Shown here piece after piece: positions 20,597 through 29,435 of a stretch of DNA of 64,000 nt. The notes below the pieces were generated by a model. That model searched no databases. It saw only the letters and a program-made list of their open reading frames with translations, and was not told the DNA's origin. The translations under genes and the position numbers were made by a program. Positions within the stretch are counted from its first letter, which is position 1, and each line of letters starts with the position of its first letter. Origin of the DNA: CAWEQW01 sp963811365 (GTDB lineage: Bacteria; Actinomycetota; Actinomycetes; Propionibacteriales; Nocardioidaceae); NCBI GenBank assembly GCA_963811365.1, contig CAWEQW010000003.1, forward strand, positions 62,001 to 126,000. The letters run 5' to 3'.

Positions 20597-21525
20597 TGCG
20601 AGTGGTGTTCGCGGGCACGCCGGACGCCGCGGTGCCGTCGCTGGAGAGGCTGGCCGACAGCCGCCACGACCTGGTCGCCGTGGTGACCCGGCCGGACGCC
20701 CCGGCCGGCCGGGGCCGCAGCCTGGTCGCCTCACCCGTCGCGCGGTGCGCCGAGCAGCTCGGCGTGCCGGTCCTCAAGCCCGCCCACCCACGCGACGACG
20801 AGTTCCGGGAGCGGCTGCGCGCCCTCCGCCCCGACTGCTGCGCGGTCGTGGCCTACGGTGCCCTGGTGCCGCAGGCCGCCCTCGACATCCCGGCCCACGG
20901 CTGGGTGAACCTGCACTTCTCCCTGCTGCCCGCGTGGCGCGGCGCCGCCCCGGTGCAGCACGCCGTCCTGGCCGGCGACGAGGTGACCGGCGCCACGACG
21001 TTCCGGCTGGTCCGCGAGCTCGACGCCGGCCCGACGTACGGCGTGGTGACGGAGCGGATCCGGCCCCGGGACACCGCCGGAGAGCTGCTGGAGCGGCTCG
21101 CCGTCAGCGGCGCCCACCTGCTCGAGCTGACGCTCGACGGCATCGACGACGGCACGCTCGAGCCCCGCGAGCAGCCCGCCGACGGGGTCAGCCTCGCGCC
21201 GAAGATCAGCGTGGCGGGCGCCGAGGTCTGCTGGGCCGAGCCCGCGGCGGCCGTGGACCGCAGGATCCGGTCCTGCACCCCCGAGCCCGGTGCGTGGACG
21301 ACCTACCACGGCGAGCGGGTCAAGCTCGGTCCGGTGACCGTCGCCGAGGACCACACCCGGCTGGCGCCCGGCACACTCGAGGTCACCAAGCGCGAGGTGC
21401 TGGTCGGCACGGCCGCTGCGCCGGTCCGGCTCGGTCTCGTGCAGGGCGTCGGCAAGCGGCCGATGCCGGCGGCGGACTGGGCCCGCGGGGTCCGCGTCGT
21501 CTCCGGCGAGACGCTCGGTGCCTGA
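20596..21525 (+). CDS. fmt: methionyl-tRNA formyltransferase
   Basis: Formylates initiator Met-tRNA using 10-formyl-tetrahydrofolate. The N-terminal VFAGTPDAAVPSL, catalytic HFSLLPAWRGAAPVQ with the upstream Asn/His, and the C-terminal OB-like domain (ATRLxxG-type KISVAGAEVCW) are visible. 309 aa. ATG overlaps def by 1 nt and the stop overlaps rsmB by 8 nt. Confidence 0.96.
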   Translation: MRVVFAGTPDAAVPSLERLADSRHDLVAVVTRPDAPAGRGRSLVASPVARCAEQLGVPVLKPAHPRDDEFRERLRALRPDCCAVVAYGALVPQAALDIPAHGWVNLHFSLLPAWRGAAPVQHAVLAGDEVTGATTFRLVRELDAGPTYGVVTERIRPRDTAGELLERLAVSGAHLLELTLDGIDDGTLEPREQPADGVSLAPKISVAGAEVCWAEPAAAVDRRIRSCTPEPGAWTTYHGERVKLGPVTVAEDHTRLAPGTLEVTKREVLVGTAAAPVRLGLVQGVGKRPMPAADWARGVRVVSGETLGA

Positions 21526-22966
21526 TCCCGGTCAGCGGGGACGACGGCCCTCGCCTCGGCGTCGAGGCGGTCAGGGTCGCCGCACGGTCGTCGACGCGCC
21601 GCGGCTGGCGGCGTTCGACGTGCTGGCCGCGGTGCGCGAGCACGACGCGTACGCCAACCTCGTGCTGCCCCCGCTGCTGCGCTCCCGCGACATCACCGGC
21701 CGGGACGCCGCCTTCGCCACCGAGCTGGTCTCCGGCACGCTGCGCCGTCGCGGCAGCTACGACGCGGTGCTCGCCGCCTGCTCGAGCCGCCCGCTGGACG
21801 CGGTCGACCCCGCGGTGCTCGACGCGCTGCGGCTCGGAGCCCACCAGGTGCTCGGCATGCGGGTGCCCGCGCATGCTGCCGTCGGCACCACCGTCGACCT
21901 CGTGCGCGACCGGGTGGGACAGCGGCCCGCCGGGTTCGCCAACGCGGTGCTGCGCACGGTGACCGGGCACGACCTGGACTCCTGGCTGCGTCGAGTGGCG
22001 CCGGACCCGGCCGCGGACCCAGTTGGTCACGCGGCCGTGGTGCACTCCCATCCGCGCTGGGTCGTCGAGGCGCTGGGCGCCGCGCTCGGCGAGGACCCCG
22101 AGACTCTGCTGGCCGCGGACAACATGGCCCCGAAGGTCACCCTGGTCGCGCTGCCGGGGCGGGCCGAGGTGGCCGAGCTCGGGGGCCGCCCGTCCGCGAT
22201 GTCGCCGTACGCCGCGACGCTGGAGGGCGGTGACCCCCGCGAGGTGCCCGCGGTGGCGCAGGGCCGGGCCCGGGTGCAGGACGAGGGCTCACAGCTGGTC
22301 GCCGAGGCCCTGGCGCAGGCGACCCTGGAGGGCCGCGACGCACGCTGGCTCGACCTCTGCGCCGGGCCGGGCGGCAAGGCGGCGCTGCTGGCGGCACTGG
22401 CCACCGAGCGCGGGGGACGGCTGCTCGCCGTGGAGCGCCAGCCGCACCGTGCGGCGCTGGTGGCCTCCGCGACCGCTGCCGTGCGCGAGGGGCTGGTCGG
22501 GGTGCTCGTCGCCGACGGGACCCGGCCCGCGTGGCGCGACGGTGACGTCGACCGGGTGCTGGTCGACGCGCCCTGCAGCGGGCTCGGCGCGCTCCGCCGC
22601 AGGCCCGAGTCCCGGTGGCGCCGGAGGCCCGAGGACCTCGAGGCGTTGGTCCCGCTTCAGCGCGCCCTGCTCGACACCGCTCTGGACTCGGTGCGACCGG
22701 GCGGCGTGGTGGCGTACGTCACCTGCTCGCCCGTTCTCGCGGAGACGGCCGAGGTGGTCGCCGCCACCCTGGAGGCGCGCGCGGACGCCGATCTCGAGGA
22801 CGCCGCACCCCTGTTCCGCGGCGTGCCGGACCTTCGGCCCGAGCGGATGCGGCTTCCCGGGACCGTGCAGCTGTGGCCGCACCTCCACGGCACCGACGCG
22901 ATGTTCTTCGCCCTTCTGCGGCGGCGCGCCGACGGCGCGCACCAGCCTCCTGGTGGTCGCGGCTAG
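21518..22966 (+). CDS. rsmB: 16S rRNA (cytosine-967 C5)-methyltransferase, RsmB/Fmu type
   Basis: SAM-dependent RNA m5C methyltransferase. An N-terminal NusB-like domain (about residues 25-165) precedes the Rossmann fold with LDLCAGPGGKAALLAA. The two catalytic cysteines are in VDAPCSGLG and VTCSP. 482 aa. The first 20 residues are Arg/Gly/Pro-rich and basic, probably unstructured RNA-binding. GTG 21518 overlaps fmt by 8 nt. Its stop TAG forms part of the probable -10 box of rpe. Confidence 0.94.
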   Translation: MPDPGQRGRRPSPRRRGGQGRRTVVDAPRLAAFDVLAAVREHDAYANLVLPPLLRSRDITGRDAAFATELVSGTLRRRGSYDAVLAACSSRPLDAVDPAVLDALRLGAHQVLGMRVPAHAAVGTTVDLVRDRVGQRPAGFANAVLRTVTGHDLDSWLRRVAPDPAADPVGHAAVVHSHPRWVVEALGAALGEDPETLLAADNMAPKVTLVALPGRAEVAELGGRPSAMSPYAATLEGGDPREVPAVAQGRARVQDEGSQLVAEALAQATLEGRDARWLDLCAGPGGKAALLAALATERGGRLLAVERQPHRAALVASATAAVREGLVGVLVADGTRPAWRDGDVDRVLVDAPCSGLGALRRRPESRWRRRPEDLEALVPLQRALLDTALDSVRPGGVVAYVTCSPVLAETAEVVAATLEARADADLEDAAPLFRGVPDLRPERMRLPGTVQLWPHLHGTDAMFFALLRRRADGAHQPPGGRG

Positions 22967-22976
22967 GGTCGGGTCC

Positions 22977-23642
22977 ATGGCCATCCAGATCTCCCCGAGC
23001 CTGCTCGCCAGCGACTTCGCGAACCTCGACGCGGAGGCGGGGCGGATCTCCAACGCCGACTGGCTGCACGTCGACGTGATGGACAACCACTTCGTGCCGA
23101 ACCTGACGATCGGCGCGCCGGTGGTGGAGGCCCTGGCCAAGGTGGCGCGCACGCCGATCGACTGCCACCTGATGATCGAGGAGCCGGACCGCTGGGCGCC
23201 CGAGTACGTCGAGGCCGGAGCCGGATCGGTCACCTTCCACGTCGAGGCTGCCATGGCGCCGGTGCGACTGGCCCGCGAGCTGCGTGCCAAGGGTGCACGC
23301 GCCGGGATGGCGTTGCGGCCGGCGACGCCGGTGGAGCCCTACGAGGACCTGCTGCCCGAGCTGGACATGCTGCTCGTGATGACCGTGGAGCCGGGCTTCG
23401 GCGGGCAGGCGTTCCTCGACCTCTGCGTGCCGAAGATCCGGCGGGCCCGTGACCTGCTGTCCCGCCACGGCCTCGAGCTGTGGCTCCAGGTGGACGGCGG
23501 GGTCTCCCCGGAGACCATCGAGCGGTGTGCGGAGGCCGGCGCGGACGTCTTCGTGGCCGGCTCGTCGGTCTTCCGCGCGGACGACCCGGCGTCGATGGTG
23601 GACCACCTGCGCGAGGCGGCTCGGGCGGCCTACCGCAGCTGA
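22977..23642 (+). CDS. rpe: ribulose-phosphate 3-epimerase
   Basis: Interconverts ribulose 5-phosphate and xylulose 5-phosphate in the pentose phosphate pathway. The TIM barrel has all catalytic strings: SPSLLASDFANL, HVDVMDNHFVPN, DCHLMIE, MTVEPGFGGQ and QVDGGV. 221 aa. TAGGGT at 22964-22969 lies 7 nt before the ATG and there is no Shine-Dalgarno, so the mRNA may be leaderless. Confidence 0.97.
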   Translation: MAIQISPSLLASDFANLDAEAGRISNADWLHVDVMDNHFVPNLTIGAPVVEALAKVARTPIDCHLMIEEPDRWAPEYVEAGAGSVTFHVEAAMAPVRLARELRAKGARAGMALRPATPVEPYEDLLPELDMLLVMTVEPGFGGQAFLDLCVPKIRRARDLLSRHGLELWLQVDGGVSPETIERCAEAGADVFVAGSSVFRADDPASMVDHLREAARAAYRS

Positions 23643-23653
23643 CCGCGCGTCCA

Positions 23654-23677
23654 CCGGGCGGCCCCGCGGGTGCCCGG
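23654..23677 (+). terminator. GC hairpin between rpe and the FMN riboswitch
   Basis: CCGGGC (23654-23659) pairs with GCCCGG (23672-23677); the loop can pair further through CCGCGG. There is no T-tract, so it may only attenuate read-through from rpe. Confidence 0.4.
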
Positions 23678-23720
23678 ACAGTCACCTGTGTGGCAGGCTT
23701 GGTCCCGACGAGCAAAGCTC

Positions 23721-23846
23721 GCGTGCTCTGGGGTCGGTGCAATTCCGAGCCGGCGGTGACAGTCCGCGACCCGTCCGCAGCCAGCGGCCGGCTGACCAGG
23801 TGGAAGTCCTGGACCGACGGTGAGAGTCCGGATGGGAAGCGCACGC
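23721..23846 (+). ncRNA. FMN riboswitch (RFN element)
   Basis: Aptamer that binds FMN and controls the riboflavin operon. P1 is GCGTGC (23721-23726) with GCACGC (23841-23846). The conserved internal strings are nearly canonical: GGTGCAATTCCGA, CCGGCGGTGACAGTCC, CCGACGGTGAGAGTCCGGATGGGAAG (split across 23732-23840). About 94 nt separate it from the ribD start and no intrinsic terminator with T-tract follows, so control by sequestering the translation start is the likelier mode. Confidence 0.96.
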
Positions 23847-23939
23847 AGGCGTCTGTCGTCCTCCGCCGGCCGCGGCTGTCCCCGGCCCCGGGAGGCGGCG
23901 ACGTCCGGCCCCGGGGTCCGCGAAGGACGAGAGGGGTCG

Positions 23940-23975
23940 GTGAACGGCGCAGTGAACGGCGCAGTGAACGGTGCA
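23940..23975 (+). repeat. 12-bp tandem repeat, three copies, at the ribD start
   Basis: GTGAACGGCGCA, GTGAACGGCGCA and GTGAACGGTGCA follow one another. Each copy keeps frame and offers a GTG initiation codon. The third copy differs by one base, so the duplication is recent but not brand new. Confidence 0.9.
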
Positions 23976-25079
23976 GCGGACACCGCCGGCGTCTCCCCGG
24001 CGGAGCGGTCCGCGATGGCGCGTGCCCTCGTGCTCGCCGCCACCCCGGGCGTGCCCAAGGGCCCCAACCCCCGTGTCGGCTGCGTGCTGCTGGACCCGGC
24101 CGGGCGGGTCGTGGCCGAGGGCTTCCACCGCGGCGCCGGCACGCCGCACGCCGAGGCCGACGCGCTGTCCCGGGCCGGTGACCGCGCGCACGGCACGACG
24201 GCGGTGGTCACCCTCGAGCCGTGCAACCACACCGGCCGGACCGGCCCCTGCGCAGAGGCCCTGGTCGCGGCGGGCGTCGCGCGGGTGGTCTTCGCCCAGG
24301 CCGACGCGAGCCGGGTCGCGACCGGTGGAGCCGACCGGCTGCGCGCTGCCGGTGTCGACGTGGCCGCCGGACTCCTTGCGGACCGGGCGCGCACGCTCAA
24401 CCGGGAGTGGACGTTCGCGGTGGAGCGCGGCCGGCCGTTCGTGACCTGGAAGCTCGCGACCACTCTCGACGGACGCAGCGCGGCCGACGACGGCACCTCC
24501 CGGTGGGTCAGCTCACCCGCGTCGCGTGCCGACACCCACCGGCTGCGGGCGGAGTGCGACGCGATCCTGGTCGGGACCGGCACGGTGCTCGACGACGACC
24601 CGCAGCTCACCGTCCGCGACGCGGCGGACCGGCCCCTTGCCCACGACCAGCAGCCGCTCCGCGTGGTGATCGGGCTGCGCGCTCTGCCGCGGGAGCGTCG
24701 GGTCCTCGACGGCGCGGCGCAGACCCTCGTGCTGCGCACCCGGGACCCCGCAGAGGTGCTCGCCGAGCTCCGCGCGCGGGACCGGCAGCACGTCCTCGTC
24801 GAGGGCGGCCCCACCGTCGCGGCTGCCTTCCTGCGCGCGGGGCTCGTCGACGAGGTGGTCGCGTACGTCGCGCCCGTGCTGCTCGGGTCCGGGGTGCCCG
24901 CCGTCGCCGACCTCGGGATCGGCACCATCGCCGAAGCGCTGCGTCTCGACGTCCGCGACGTCACGACGATCGGCACCCTGCCGGACGCCGACGTGCGGCT
25001 CACCCTGACACCCCGCCGGGCGGCCGTGCGGGAAGCGGCCGCGGCGCCGGGCCGGGCATCGACGAAGGACGTGGTCTGA
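23940..25079 (+). CDS. ribD: bifunctional riboflavin deaminase/reductase
   Basis: Second and third steps of riboflavin synthesis. The N-terminal deaminase has zinc motifs PHAEADAL and LEPCNHTGRTGPC; the C-terminal reductase has TLDGRSAADDGTSRWVSS and VEGGPTVAAAFLRA. 379 aa from GTG 23940. The start region is a perfect 12-bp tandem repeat with GTG codons at 23940, 23952 and 23964, each encoding V-N-G-A, so any of the three could initiate. First gene after the FMN riboswitch. Confidence 0.94.
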   Translation: MNGAVNGAVNGAADTAGVSPAERSAMARALVLAATPGVPKGPNPRVGCVLLDPAGRVVAEGFHRGAGTPHAEADALSRAGDRAHGTTAVVTLEPCNHTGRTGPCAEALVAAGVARVVFAQADASRVATGGADRLRAAGVDVAAGLLADRARTLNREWTFAVERGRPFVTWKLATTLDGRSAADDGTSRWVSSPASRADTHRLRAECDAILVGTGTVLDDDPQLTVRDAADRPLAHDQQPLRVVIGLRALPRERRVLDGAAQTLVLRTRDPAEVLAELRARDRQHVLVEGGPTVAAAFLRAGLVDEVVAYVAPVLLGSGVPAVADLGIGTIAEALRLDVRDVTTIGTLPDADVRLTLTPRRAAVREAAAAPGRASTKDVV

Positions 25080-25715
25080 GTGTTCACCGGCATCATCGAG
25101 GAGCTCGGGGTCGTCGAGGCGCTCGAGGACCAGGGCGACGCCGTACGCCTCGTCGTGCGTGCACCGCACGTGCTCTCCGACGTGCGGCTCGGCGACTCGG
25201 TGGCGGTCGACGGCTGCTGCCTCACGGTCGCCGAGCGGGACCGGGTCACCTTCACCGCCGACGTGATGCGCGAGACCCTGGCCAAGACGTCGCTCGGCGG
25301 CCTGCACCCCGGCGCGCGGGTGAACCTCGAGCGCGCGGTCACGCCGACCACCCGGCTGGGCGGCCACATCGTGCAGGGACACGTCGACGGCACCGGCGCC
25401 ATCGTGCGGCGTACGCCCTCCGAGCACTGGGAGCTCGTCGCGGTCTCGCTGCCCGCGTCCCTGGGGCGCTACCTCGTCGCCAAGGGGTCGATCACCGTGG
25501 ACGGGGTCTCACTGACGGTCGTCGACGTCGACGAGGAGTCGTTCACGGTCTCGCTGATCCCCGAGACCCTGGCCCGCACCACGCTCGGGCTCCGGCAGCC
25601 CGGCGACGCGGTCAACCTCGAGGTCGACGTGATCGCGAAGTACGTCGAGAGGCTGGCCGCCCCCGGCACGGCGGCGGACCGGCCGACCGCCTCCGACGGG
25701 AAGGACCCACGATGA
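25080..25715 (+). CDS. ribE: riboflavin synthase alpha chain
   Basis: Dismutates 6,7-dimethyl-8-ribityllumazine to riboflavin. Two lumazine-binding repeats are visible, each with the internal pattern G-D-S-V-A-V-D-G-C-C-L-T-V or its second-half equivalent GSITVDGVSLTVVD; the N-terminal MFTGIIEELG is canonical. 211 aa with a 15-residue tail. GTG directly abuts the ribD stop. Confidence 0.96.
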   Translation: MFTGIIEELGVVEALEDQGDAVRLVVRAPHVLSDVRLGDSVAVDGCCLTVAERDRVTFTADVMRETLAKTSLGGLHPGARVNLERAVTPTTRLGGHIVQGHVDGTGAIVRRTPSEHWELVAVSLPASLGRYLVAKGSITVDGVSLTVVDVDEESFTVSLIPETLARTTLGLRQPGDAVNLEVDVIAKYVERLAAPGTAADRPTASDGKDPR

Positions 25716-26413
25716 GCGTCCTCACCTGGCTCTACGACGCCAGCATCACGGTCGCCGGTCACCCGATCACCTGGCGGGAGATCCTCGGCAACGCCTTCGG
25801 GTTCGCCTCCGCGATCGGCGGGATGCGTCGGCGGGTGTGGGCGTGGCCGGTCGGCATCGTCGGCAACGCGCTGCTGTTCACCGTCTTCGTGGCCGCCACC
25901 TTCGAGGCGGAGGCGCAGGTGCCGCTGTTCGGCCAGGCCGGCCGCCAGGTGTTCTTCATCCTCACGAGCGGGTACGGCTGGTGGCGCTGGAACCAGGTCC
26001 GCCGCGCGCGCGGAGGCGGGTCCGAGGCGCCGGCGATCACCCCGCGGTGGGCCACCGCCCGGGAGCGGGTGGGCTACCTGCTGTTCGCCGTAGGCGGGGT
26101 GCTGATCTGTCAGTGGGTCTTCAGCGTGGTCGGCGCCGGCTGGCCGGCCCCGCGCTGGTACTACTGGTGCGACGCCTGGATCTTCGTCGGCTCGATGCTC
26201 GCGACATACGCCATGGCCCGCGGCTGGACCGACTTCTGGCTGGCCTGGATCGCCGTCGACGTCGTCGGGGTCCCGCTGCTGTGGCACTCCGGCTACTACC
26301 CGACCGCGGTCCTGTACCTGGTGTACGGCGGTCTGGTGGTCTACGGCTTCTTCGTCTGGCTGCGCGCCTCGAAGGTCGAGGCCGACGCCGAGCCCGTGGA
26401 GGTGGCCGCATGA
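25712..26413 (+). CDS. ribM: RibM/PnuX riboflavin transporter (PnuC family)
   Basis: Integral membrane protein of 233 aa with six to seven hydrophobic segments and the PnuC-family motif around YGWWRWNQ. PnuC proteins carry nicotinamide riboside, but copies inside FMN-riboswitch operons of corynebacteria and streptomycetes (RibM/PnuX) are riboflavin facilitators. This gene lies between ribE and ribBA with 4-nt overlaps, so the riboflavin role is much the better call. Substrate is inferred from context, not from a residue signature. Confidence 0.85.
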   Translation: MSVLTWLYDASITVAGHPITWREILGNAFGFASAIGGMRRRVWAWPVGIVGNALLFTVFVAATFEAEAQVPLFGQAGRQVFFILTSGYGWWRWNQVRRARGGGSEAPAITPRWATARERVGYLLFAVGGVLICQWVFSVVGAGWPAPRWYYWCDAWIFVGSMLATYAMARGWTDFWLAWIAVDVVGVPLLWHSGYYPTAVLYLVYGGLVVYGFFVWLRASKVEADAEPVEVAA

Positions 26414-27684
26414 ACGCCGCGCCGCTGGTCCGGCTGGACAGCGTCGAGCAGGCGGTCGCCGACATCGCCGCCGGCAAGGCGGTCGTCGTGGTCGACGACG
26501 TGGACCGGGAGAACGAGGGCGACCTGATCTTCGCGGCCAGCAGGTCCACGCCGGCCCTGATGGCGTTCACGATCCGCTACTCCTCGGGCGTGATCTGCGT
26601 GCCGATGGTGGCCGAGACCCTCGACCGGCTCGGCATCCCCCTGATGACCCCGCACAACCGCGAGCGGATGCGGACGGCGTACACCGTCTCCGTCGACGCC
26701 CGCGACGGCGTGACCACCGGGATCTCCGCAGCCGACCGCTCCCACACGGTTCGGGTGCTCAACGACTCGGCGACCGAGCCGTTCGAGGTCGTGCAGCCGG
26801 GGCACGTCTTCCCGCTGCGCTACCGCGAGGGCGGCGTGCTCGCCCGCCCCGGCCACACGGAGGCCGCCGTCGACCTGGCGCGGCTGGCCGGTCTGACACC
26901 GGCCGGCGTCATCTCCGAGGTGGTCAACGACGACGGCACCATGAAGCGCGGCCAGCAGCTGCGTGAGTTCGCCGACGAGCACGGGCTGACGATGATCTCC
27001 ATCGAGGACCTGATCCACTACCGCCGTCGACACGAGACGCACGTCACCCGGGTCGCCGAGACCCGGCTGCCCACGCGCCACGGTGCCTTCGCCGCCTACG
27101 GCTACCGCACCACCATCGAACCCACCGAGCACATCGCCCTGGTCCGCGGCGACCTCGGCGACGGGACGGACGTGCTGACCCGGGTGCACTCGGAGTGCCT
27201 GACCGGGGACGTGTTCGGCTCCGAGCGCTGCGACTGCGGGCCCCAGCTCGACGAGGCGCTCGACCGCATCGACGCCGAGGGGCGCGGGGTGGTGGTGTAC
27301 CTGCGCGGCCACGAGGGGCGTGGCATCGGGCTGGTCGCGAAGCTGCAGGCCTACCAGCTCCAGGACGGCGGCCGCGACACCGTCGACGCCAACCTCGACC
27401 TCGGGCTGCCCGCCGACGCCCGGCACTACGGCACGGCCACCCAGATCCTGCGCGACCTCGGTGTCCGCTCGGTGCGGCTGATGACGAACAACCCCGCCAA
27501 GACCAGCAACCTCCAGGCGTACGGCGTCGCGGTGACCGAGCGGGTGCCGTTGACCCCGCACCCCAACGACCACAACCTGGCGTACCTGCTGACCAAGCGC
27601 GACAGGATGGGGCACGTGCTCCCCGACCTCGGCCCGGTTGCCGTCCGGGAGCACCGGACCGACGACGAAGGAGGCGAGCCGTGA
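26410..27684 (+). CDS. ribBA: 3,4-dihydroxy-2-butanone-4-phosphate synthase / GTP cyclohydrolase II
   Basis: Fused entry enzymes of riboflavin synthesis. The N-terminal RibB half has DDVDRENEGDLIFAA and RPGHTEAAVDL. The C-terminal RibA half has the zinc motif C-L-T-G-D-V-F-G-S-E-R-C-D-C and the GHEGRGIGL catalytic segment with RLMTNNPAK. 424 aa is full length. ATG overlaps ribM and the stop overlaps the predicted ribH GTG. Confidence 0.97.
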   Translation: MNAAPLVRLDSVEQAVADIAAGKAVVVVDDVDRENEGDLIFAASRSTPALMAFTIRYSSGVICVPMVAETLDRLGIPLMTPHNRERMRTAYTVSVDARDGVTTGISAADRSHTVRVLNDSATEPFEVVQPGHVFPLRYREGGVLARPGHTEAAVDLARLAGLTPAGVISEVVNDDGTMKRGQQLREFADEHGLTMISIEDLIHYRRRHETHVTRVAETRLPTRHGAFAAYGYRTTIEPTEHIALVRGDLGDGTDVLTRVHSECLTGDVFGSERCDCGPQLDEALDRIDAEGRGVVVYLRGHEGRGIGLVAKLQAYQLQDGGRDTVDANLDLGLPADARHYGTATQILRDLGVRSVRLMTNNPAKTSNLQAYGVAVTERVPLTPHPNDHNLAYLLTKRDRMGHVLPDLGPVAVREHRTDDEGGEP

Positions 27685-28168
27685 GCGGTGAGGGCGCCCC
27701 CGGGCCACGCCCACCGACTGCCACGACCTACGGGTCGCGGTGGTCGCGGCGAGCTGGCACCAGCGGGTGATGGACGGGCTGCTCGCCGGCGCCCGACGGG
27801 CGCTCGACGACCACCGCGTAGAGGCTCCGAACGTGGTGCGGGTACCGGGGTCCTTCGAGCTGCCGGTCGTGGCGCTCGCGCTCGCCGAGAAGGGCTACGA
27901 GGCGGTCGTCGCGCTCGGCGTGGTGATCCGCGGCGGGACCCCGCACTTCGAGTACGTCTGCTCCGCGGCCGCCGACGGGCTGTCCCGGGTGGCGCTGGAC
28001 ACCGGCACCGCGGTCGGCTTCGGCCTGCTGACCTGCGACACCGAGGAGCAGGCCCTGGACCGGGCCGGGCTCGAGGGGTCCTCGGAGGACAAGGGCTACG
28101 AGGCGGCCGCCGCCGCGCTGAGCACGGCGTTGACGCTGCGCACCATCCGGCGCGGCTACGAGTCCTGA
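27681..28168 (+). CDS. ribH: lumazine synthase with a frameshift near its N-terminus
   Basis: Forms 6,7-dimethyl-8-ribityllumazine; the pathway's last gene here. The core is intact: VPGSFELPV, ALGVVIRGGTPHFEYV and SSEDKGYEAA. GTG 27681 overlaps ribBA in the usual way and encodes VSGEGAP, but that frame ends at 27770. The conserved DLRVAVVAASWH lies in the frame opening near 27716. One base appears to be missing between 27700 and 27715, in a CCCCCGGGCC context; restoring it gives 162 aa. Read literally, only GTG 27740 onward (142 aa) is open and lacks the first strand. Confidence 0.9.
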
Positions 28169-28229
28169 CCGAGTGCGTCGCGACGTCTCGCCGTGGGGGT
28201 GCGAGGCGGTCGGTGGACGCCGTACGCCG

Positions 28230-28235
28230 TAGGCT
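28230..28235 (+). promoter_or_regulatory. candidate -10 box of the hisE-hisG unit
   Basis: TAGGCT lies 53 nt ahead of the hisE ATG, in the only gap (120 nt) between the rib and his genes. Same hexamer as at the pyr promoter. No clear -35. Confidence 0.38.
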
Positions 28236-28288
28236 GGGACGGCCGGACCGCGGCCGCTGCCGCCGGTCCCGACACAGGAAGCGAGCCG

Positions 28289-28551
28289 ATGAAGACGTTC
28301 GAGGAGCTCTGGAGCGAGCTCGCGACAAGGCGCTGACCCGGCCCGAGGGCTCCGGCACCGTGGCCGAGCTCGATGCCGGGGTGCACGCGATCGGCAAGAA
28401 GCTGGTCGAGGAGGCCGCCGAGTCGTGGATGGCCGCCGAGCACGAGGGCCCCGAGCGGGCCGCCGAGGAGATCAGCCAGCTGCTGTACCACGCGCAGGTG
28501 CTGATGATCGCCCGCGGGCTCGACCTCGCCGACGTCTACGCCCACCTCTGA
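28289..28551 (+). pseudogene. hisE: phosphoribosyl-ATP pyrophosphatase, frameshifted (probable sequence error)
   Basis: Second step of histidine synthesis. ATG 28289 begins MKTFEELWSEL as in relatives but stops at codon 16. The rest, DKALTRPEGSGTVAELDAG to LLYHAQVLMIARGL, is intact in the next frame and ends at 28551. Loss of one C at 28319-28323 (GAGCTCGCGAC, expected GAGCTCCGCGAC) explains it; the repaired protein would be 87 aa, the family norm. It lies 16 nt before hisG, the usual actinobacterial pair. Confidence 0.9.
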
Positions 28552-28567
28552 GCGCCCGGAGAACCCC

Positions 28568-29435
28568 ATGTCCCAGACCGGCACAGGAGCCTGCTGCGGA
28601 TCGCGATCCCCAACAAGGGCTCGCTGTCCGCGGCGGCGTCGGACATCCTGCGCGAGGCCGGCTACAAGCAGCGCCTCGACGCCAAGCAGCTCACCCTGAC
28701 CGACGCCGAGAACGGTGTCGAGTTCTTCTACCTCAGGCCGCGCGACATCGCGCTGTACGTCGGCGAGGGCACCCTCGACATGGGGATGACCGGCCGCGAC
28801 CTGCTGCTGGACTCCGGTGCGAAGGCCGAGGAGGTGATGCGGCTCGGCTTCGGGCGCTCGCGCTTCCGGTTCGCGGCCCGGCCCGGGACGGTGCGCGGCG
28901 CCAGGACCTGGCGGACAAGCGGATCGCGACGTCGTACGTCGGAGTGGTCCGCGCCTTCCTGGAGGAGAAGGGCGTGGAGGCCGAGGTGGTCCGGCTCGAC
29001 GGCGCGGTGGAGACCAGCGTGCAGCTCGGTGTGGCCGACGTGATCGCCGACGTGGTGGAGACCGGGAGCACCCTGCGGCAGGCCGGGCTGGAGATCGTCG
29101 GCGAGACCATCCTGGAGTCCGAGGCGGTGCTGATCACCCGGGCCGGAGCGCCGTGCCGGCCGGCTTCGAGGTGTTCCAGCGGCGGCTCCAGGGCGTGCTC
29201 GTGGCCCGGGCCTACGTGATGATGGACTACGACATCCCCAGCGAGCGGGTGGAGCAGGCGGTCGCCCTGACCCCCGGCATCGAGAGCCCGACCGTCTCGC
29301 CGCTGCACCGGGAGGGGTGGGTCGCGGTGCGCTCGATGGTGCCGCCGCGACGCCGCGCAGAAGATCATGGACGAGCTCTGGCAGATCGGTGCCCGCGGCA
29401 TCCTGTCCACCGACATCCATGCCTGCCGGCTCTGA
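28568..29435 (+). pseudogene. hisG: ATP phosphoribosyltransferase, four frame shifts (probable sequence errors)
   Basis: First enzyme of histidine synthesis. All parts are present in order but in changing frames: MSQTGTG, then LLRIAIPNKGSLS to RFAARPGTVRGA, then QDLADKRIATSYVG to VLITRAGA, then VPAGFEVFQRRLQG to REGWVAVRSMV, then RRDAAQKIMDELWQIG to STDIHACRL. Breaks are near 28585, 28901, 29150 and 29345; they fit losses of 1, 1, 1 and 2 bases. The repaired length is 290 aa, normal for the long form with the C-terminal regulatory domain. No catalytic segment is missing. Confidence 0.9.

Noticed and set aside
28568..29435. hisG as a true evolutionary pseudogene
   Set aside because: All motifs are conserved at the residue level with normal codon bias across four breaks; decay would also show substitutions and larger deletions.
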